6,821 nucleotides of DNA, taken from NCBI GenBank assembly GCA_016776525.1, contig JADHTD010000148.1:1-6821 (forward strand). Direction: 5' to 3'. The stretch is from Rhodospirillales bacterium. Lineage in GTDB: Bacteria; Pseudomonadota; Alphaproteobacteria; Rhodospirillales; JADHTD01. Under the pieces are notes generated by a model, which made no database searches, had not been told where the DNA came from, and was given only the letters and a program-made list of their open reading frames with translations. Position numbers and translations under genes: made by a program. Shown here one piece after another: positions 5,442 to 6,821 of this stretch (position 1 is the stretch's first letter; every line of letters begins with the position of its first letter).

Positions 5442-6821
5442 ATGGACCTTATAGACAGTCTCCTTTTCGGTTTTGGCACGCTTTTGGGCTGGAAACCGTT
5501 GTTGATAATCGTCTGCGGCGTTGTGATCGGCATTATGGTCGGGGCCATGCCCGGCCTGTCGCCCTCGACGGGCGTCGCCCTGCTGGTTCCCTTCAGCTAT
5601 ACCATGTCGCCGGCCCTGGCTGTGGTCCTTCTGGTATCGATCTATATTTCATCAAATTACGGGGGCTCGATTACCGCCGTTTTGATCAATACGCCCGGCA
5701 CACCGGCGGCGGCGGCGACCGCCATCGACGGCTATCCCATGACCCTCAAGGGAGAGGCCGGCAAGGGACTCGGCATGTCCCTGATCGCTTCCACCATCGG
5801 CGGCATTTTCGGCGTCATTATCCTCATCGTTTTTGCCGTTCCCCTGGCCAAACTGGCCATCAGCTTCCACCCGGCGGACTATTTCGCCTTGGCCATCTTC
5901 GGCCTGACGACGGTGGGGTCCCTGGGCAGCGGCAACGTGTCGAAAGCCATGGTCGCCGTACTCTTCGGCCTGATCATCAATACCGTCGGCCTCGATCCCA
6001 TTTCCGGGGTTTCGCGCTATTCCTTCGGCATTGATCAGCTCTACGACGGTTTCAGCCTGATACCGGCCCTCATCGGCCTGTTCGCCCTCAGCGTTGTCTT
6101 TACCGCCTTTGAGGCCGGTCAATTCGGTTCGACCGTCGTCGACAAGGTTTCCGGAAACTTCCCATCCTTGAAGGAATCCTGGAAAACCAAGTACACCATT
6201 GTCCGCTCATCGGTCCTCGGCACCATCATCGGCATCTTTCCCGGCGCCGGCGCCACCATCGCCTCCTTCATCAGCTACAACATCGCCCAGCGCTCCAGCA
6301 AGGAGCCGGAAACCTTCGGTAAAGGGGCCATGGATGGGGTTGCCGCTTCGGAAGCCGCCAACAGCAGTTCGGTGGGCGGCGCCCTGATCCCGCTGCTGGC
6401 GCTGGGTATTCCCGGCAGCGCCACCGATGCCGTTCTCATCGGCGCCCTGCAACTGCACGACATCACGCCCGGGCCGCTTTTATTCGAGACCAACCCGGAA
6501 ATCGTTTACGGTATTTTCGCCAGCCTGATCATCGCCAACGCGGTGATGCTGGTGCTGGGTATATTCGGTGTGAAATATTTCGCCAAAGTGGTCGAAGTCC
6601 CGGCCAGCGTGCTCTATCCGATGATCCTGGCCATTGCCCTGATCGGCAGCTACGCTGTCCGCAGTTCCTTCTTCGACGTCGGCGCCTGCTTCGCCTTCGG
6701 CGTCATCGGCTGGATCTTCAAGCGCTACGGTTATCCGGTGGCGCCCATCGTCCTCGGCATCGTCCTGGGCAGCCTGTTGGAAGAGAATTTCCGGCGCGCC
6801 GTGATGATGGAAGGGCCGATG
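5442..6821 (+). CDS. tctA: TTT transporter large permease subunit (TctA), 3' partial
   Basis: TctA is the multi-span inner-membrane channel subunit of the tripartite tricarboxylate transporter. The frame is open for all 460 codons to the window edge; family members have about 500 residues, so only the C terminus is missing. Hallmarks in order are GAMPGLSPSTGVALLVPF (34-51), YGGSITAVLINTPGTPAAAAT (73-93), GIFPGAGATIASFISY (264-279) and EAANSSSVGGALIPLLALGIPGS (304-326). These are the duplicated conserved motifs of the family. The ATG is preceded by GGAG (5429-5432) at nine bases. The 58-base gap after pit shows no promoter or terminator, so it is probably cotranscribed with DUF47-pit. This is unusual, since tctA normally follows tctB directly. 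It should work with the tctC and tctB products of this locus, although a separate partner set elsewhere in the genome is possible. Confidence 0.94.
   Translation, partial: MDLIDSLLFGFGTLLGWKPLLIIVCGVVIGIMVGAMPGLSPSTGVALLVPFSYTMSPALAVVLLVSIYISSNYGGSITAVLINTPGTPAAAATAIDGYPMTLKGEAGKGLGMSLIASTIGGIFGVIILIVFAVPLAKLAISFHPADYFALAIFGLTTVGSLGSGNVSKAMVAVLFGLIINTVGLDPISGVSRYSFGIDQLYDGFSLIPALIGLFALSVVFTAFEAGQFGSTVVDKVSGNFPSLKESWKTKYTIVRSSVLGTIIGIFPGAGATIASFISYNIAQRSSKEPETFGKGAMDGVAASEAANSSSVGGALIPLLALGIPGSATDAVLIGALQLHDITPGPLLFETNPEIVYGIFASLIIANAVMLVLGIFGVKYFAKVVEVPASVLYPMILAIALIGSYAVRSSFFDVGACFAFGVIGWIFKRYGYPVAPIVLGIVLGSLLEENFRRAVMMEGPM

Noticed and set aside
5390..6034. 214-residue plus-strand frame, R/H/G-rich, overlapping tctA
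   Set aside because: It is out of frame with the TctA sequence, whose conserved motifs fully account for this stretch.
5652..6122. 156-residue minus-strand frame opposite tctA
   Set aside because: Reverse shadow of tctA with no recognisable motif.

Overview
The window is a compact bacterial transport locus. Five genes on the plus strand and one regulator on the minus strand are separated by strikingly AT-rich control regions. The coding DNA is GCC/GGC-rich, and the genes resemble those of Gram-negative Proteobacteria. An alphaproteobacterium of the Rhodospirillales kind is my best guess, but the sequence alone does not settle the lineage.

Layout. Bases 1-386 are non-coding: three 11-bp tandem repeats, an AT-rich promoter area with an 18-bp perfect palindrome, and a leader with two hairpins. 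Next come tctC (387-1358, periplasmic solute-binding protein) and tctB (1471-1953, small membrane subunit) of a tripartite tricarboxylate transporter (TTT). A strong hairpin lies between them. A GntR/HutC-type repressor (2080-2814, minus strand) converges on tctB. A second AT-rich control region (2815-3238) carries the same 18-bp palindrome, a TTGACA-type promoter and a possible leader-peptide/terminator module. It precedes a DUF47 (PhoU-like) Pit accessory gene (GTG start, 3239-3895), a PiT-family phosphate permease (3899-5383) and tctA (5442 to the window end, large TTT permease, about 40 residues short of complete).

How the parts fit together. The TTT system needs TctC, TctB and TctA, but tctA is not beside tctCB. 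It is the third gene of the DUF47-pit transcription unit. An identical 20-bp block (ATAAATTATATAATTTATCA) occurs upstream of both units, and a related half-site sits in front of the regulator gene. My reading is that the GntR protein controls both units and itself, tying uptake of an organic anion through TctABC to phosphate movement through Pit. A phosphorus-containing organic substrate, with Pit importing or exporting phosphate, would explain the arrangement, but nothing in the window identifies the substrate.

No tRNA, rRNA, CRISPR array, transposase or IS end was seen.
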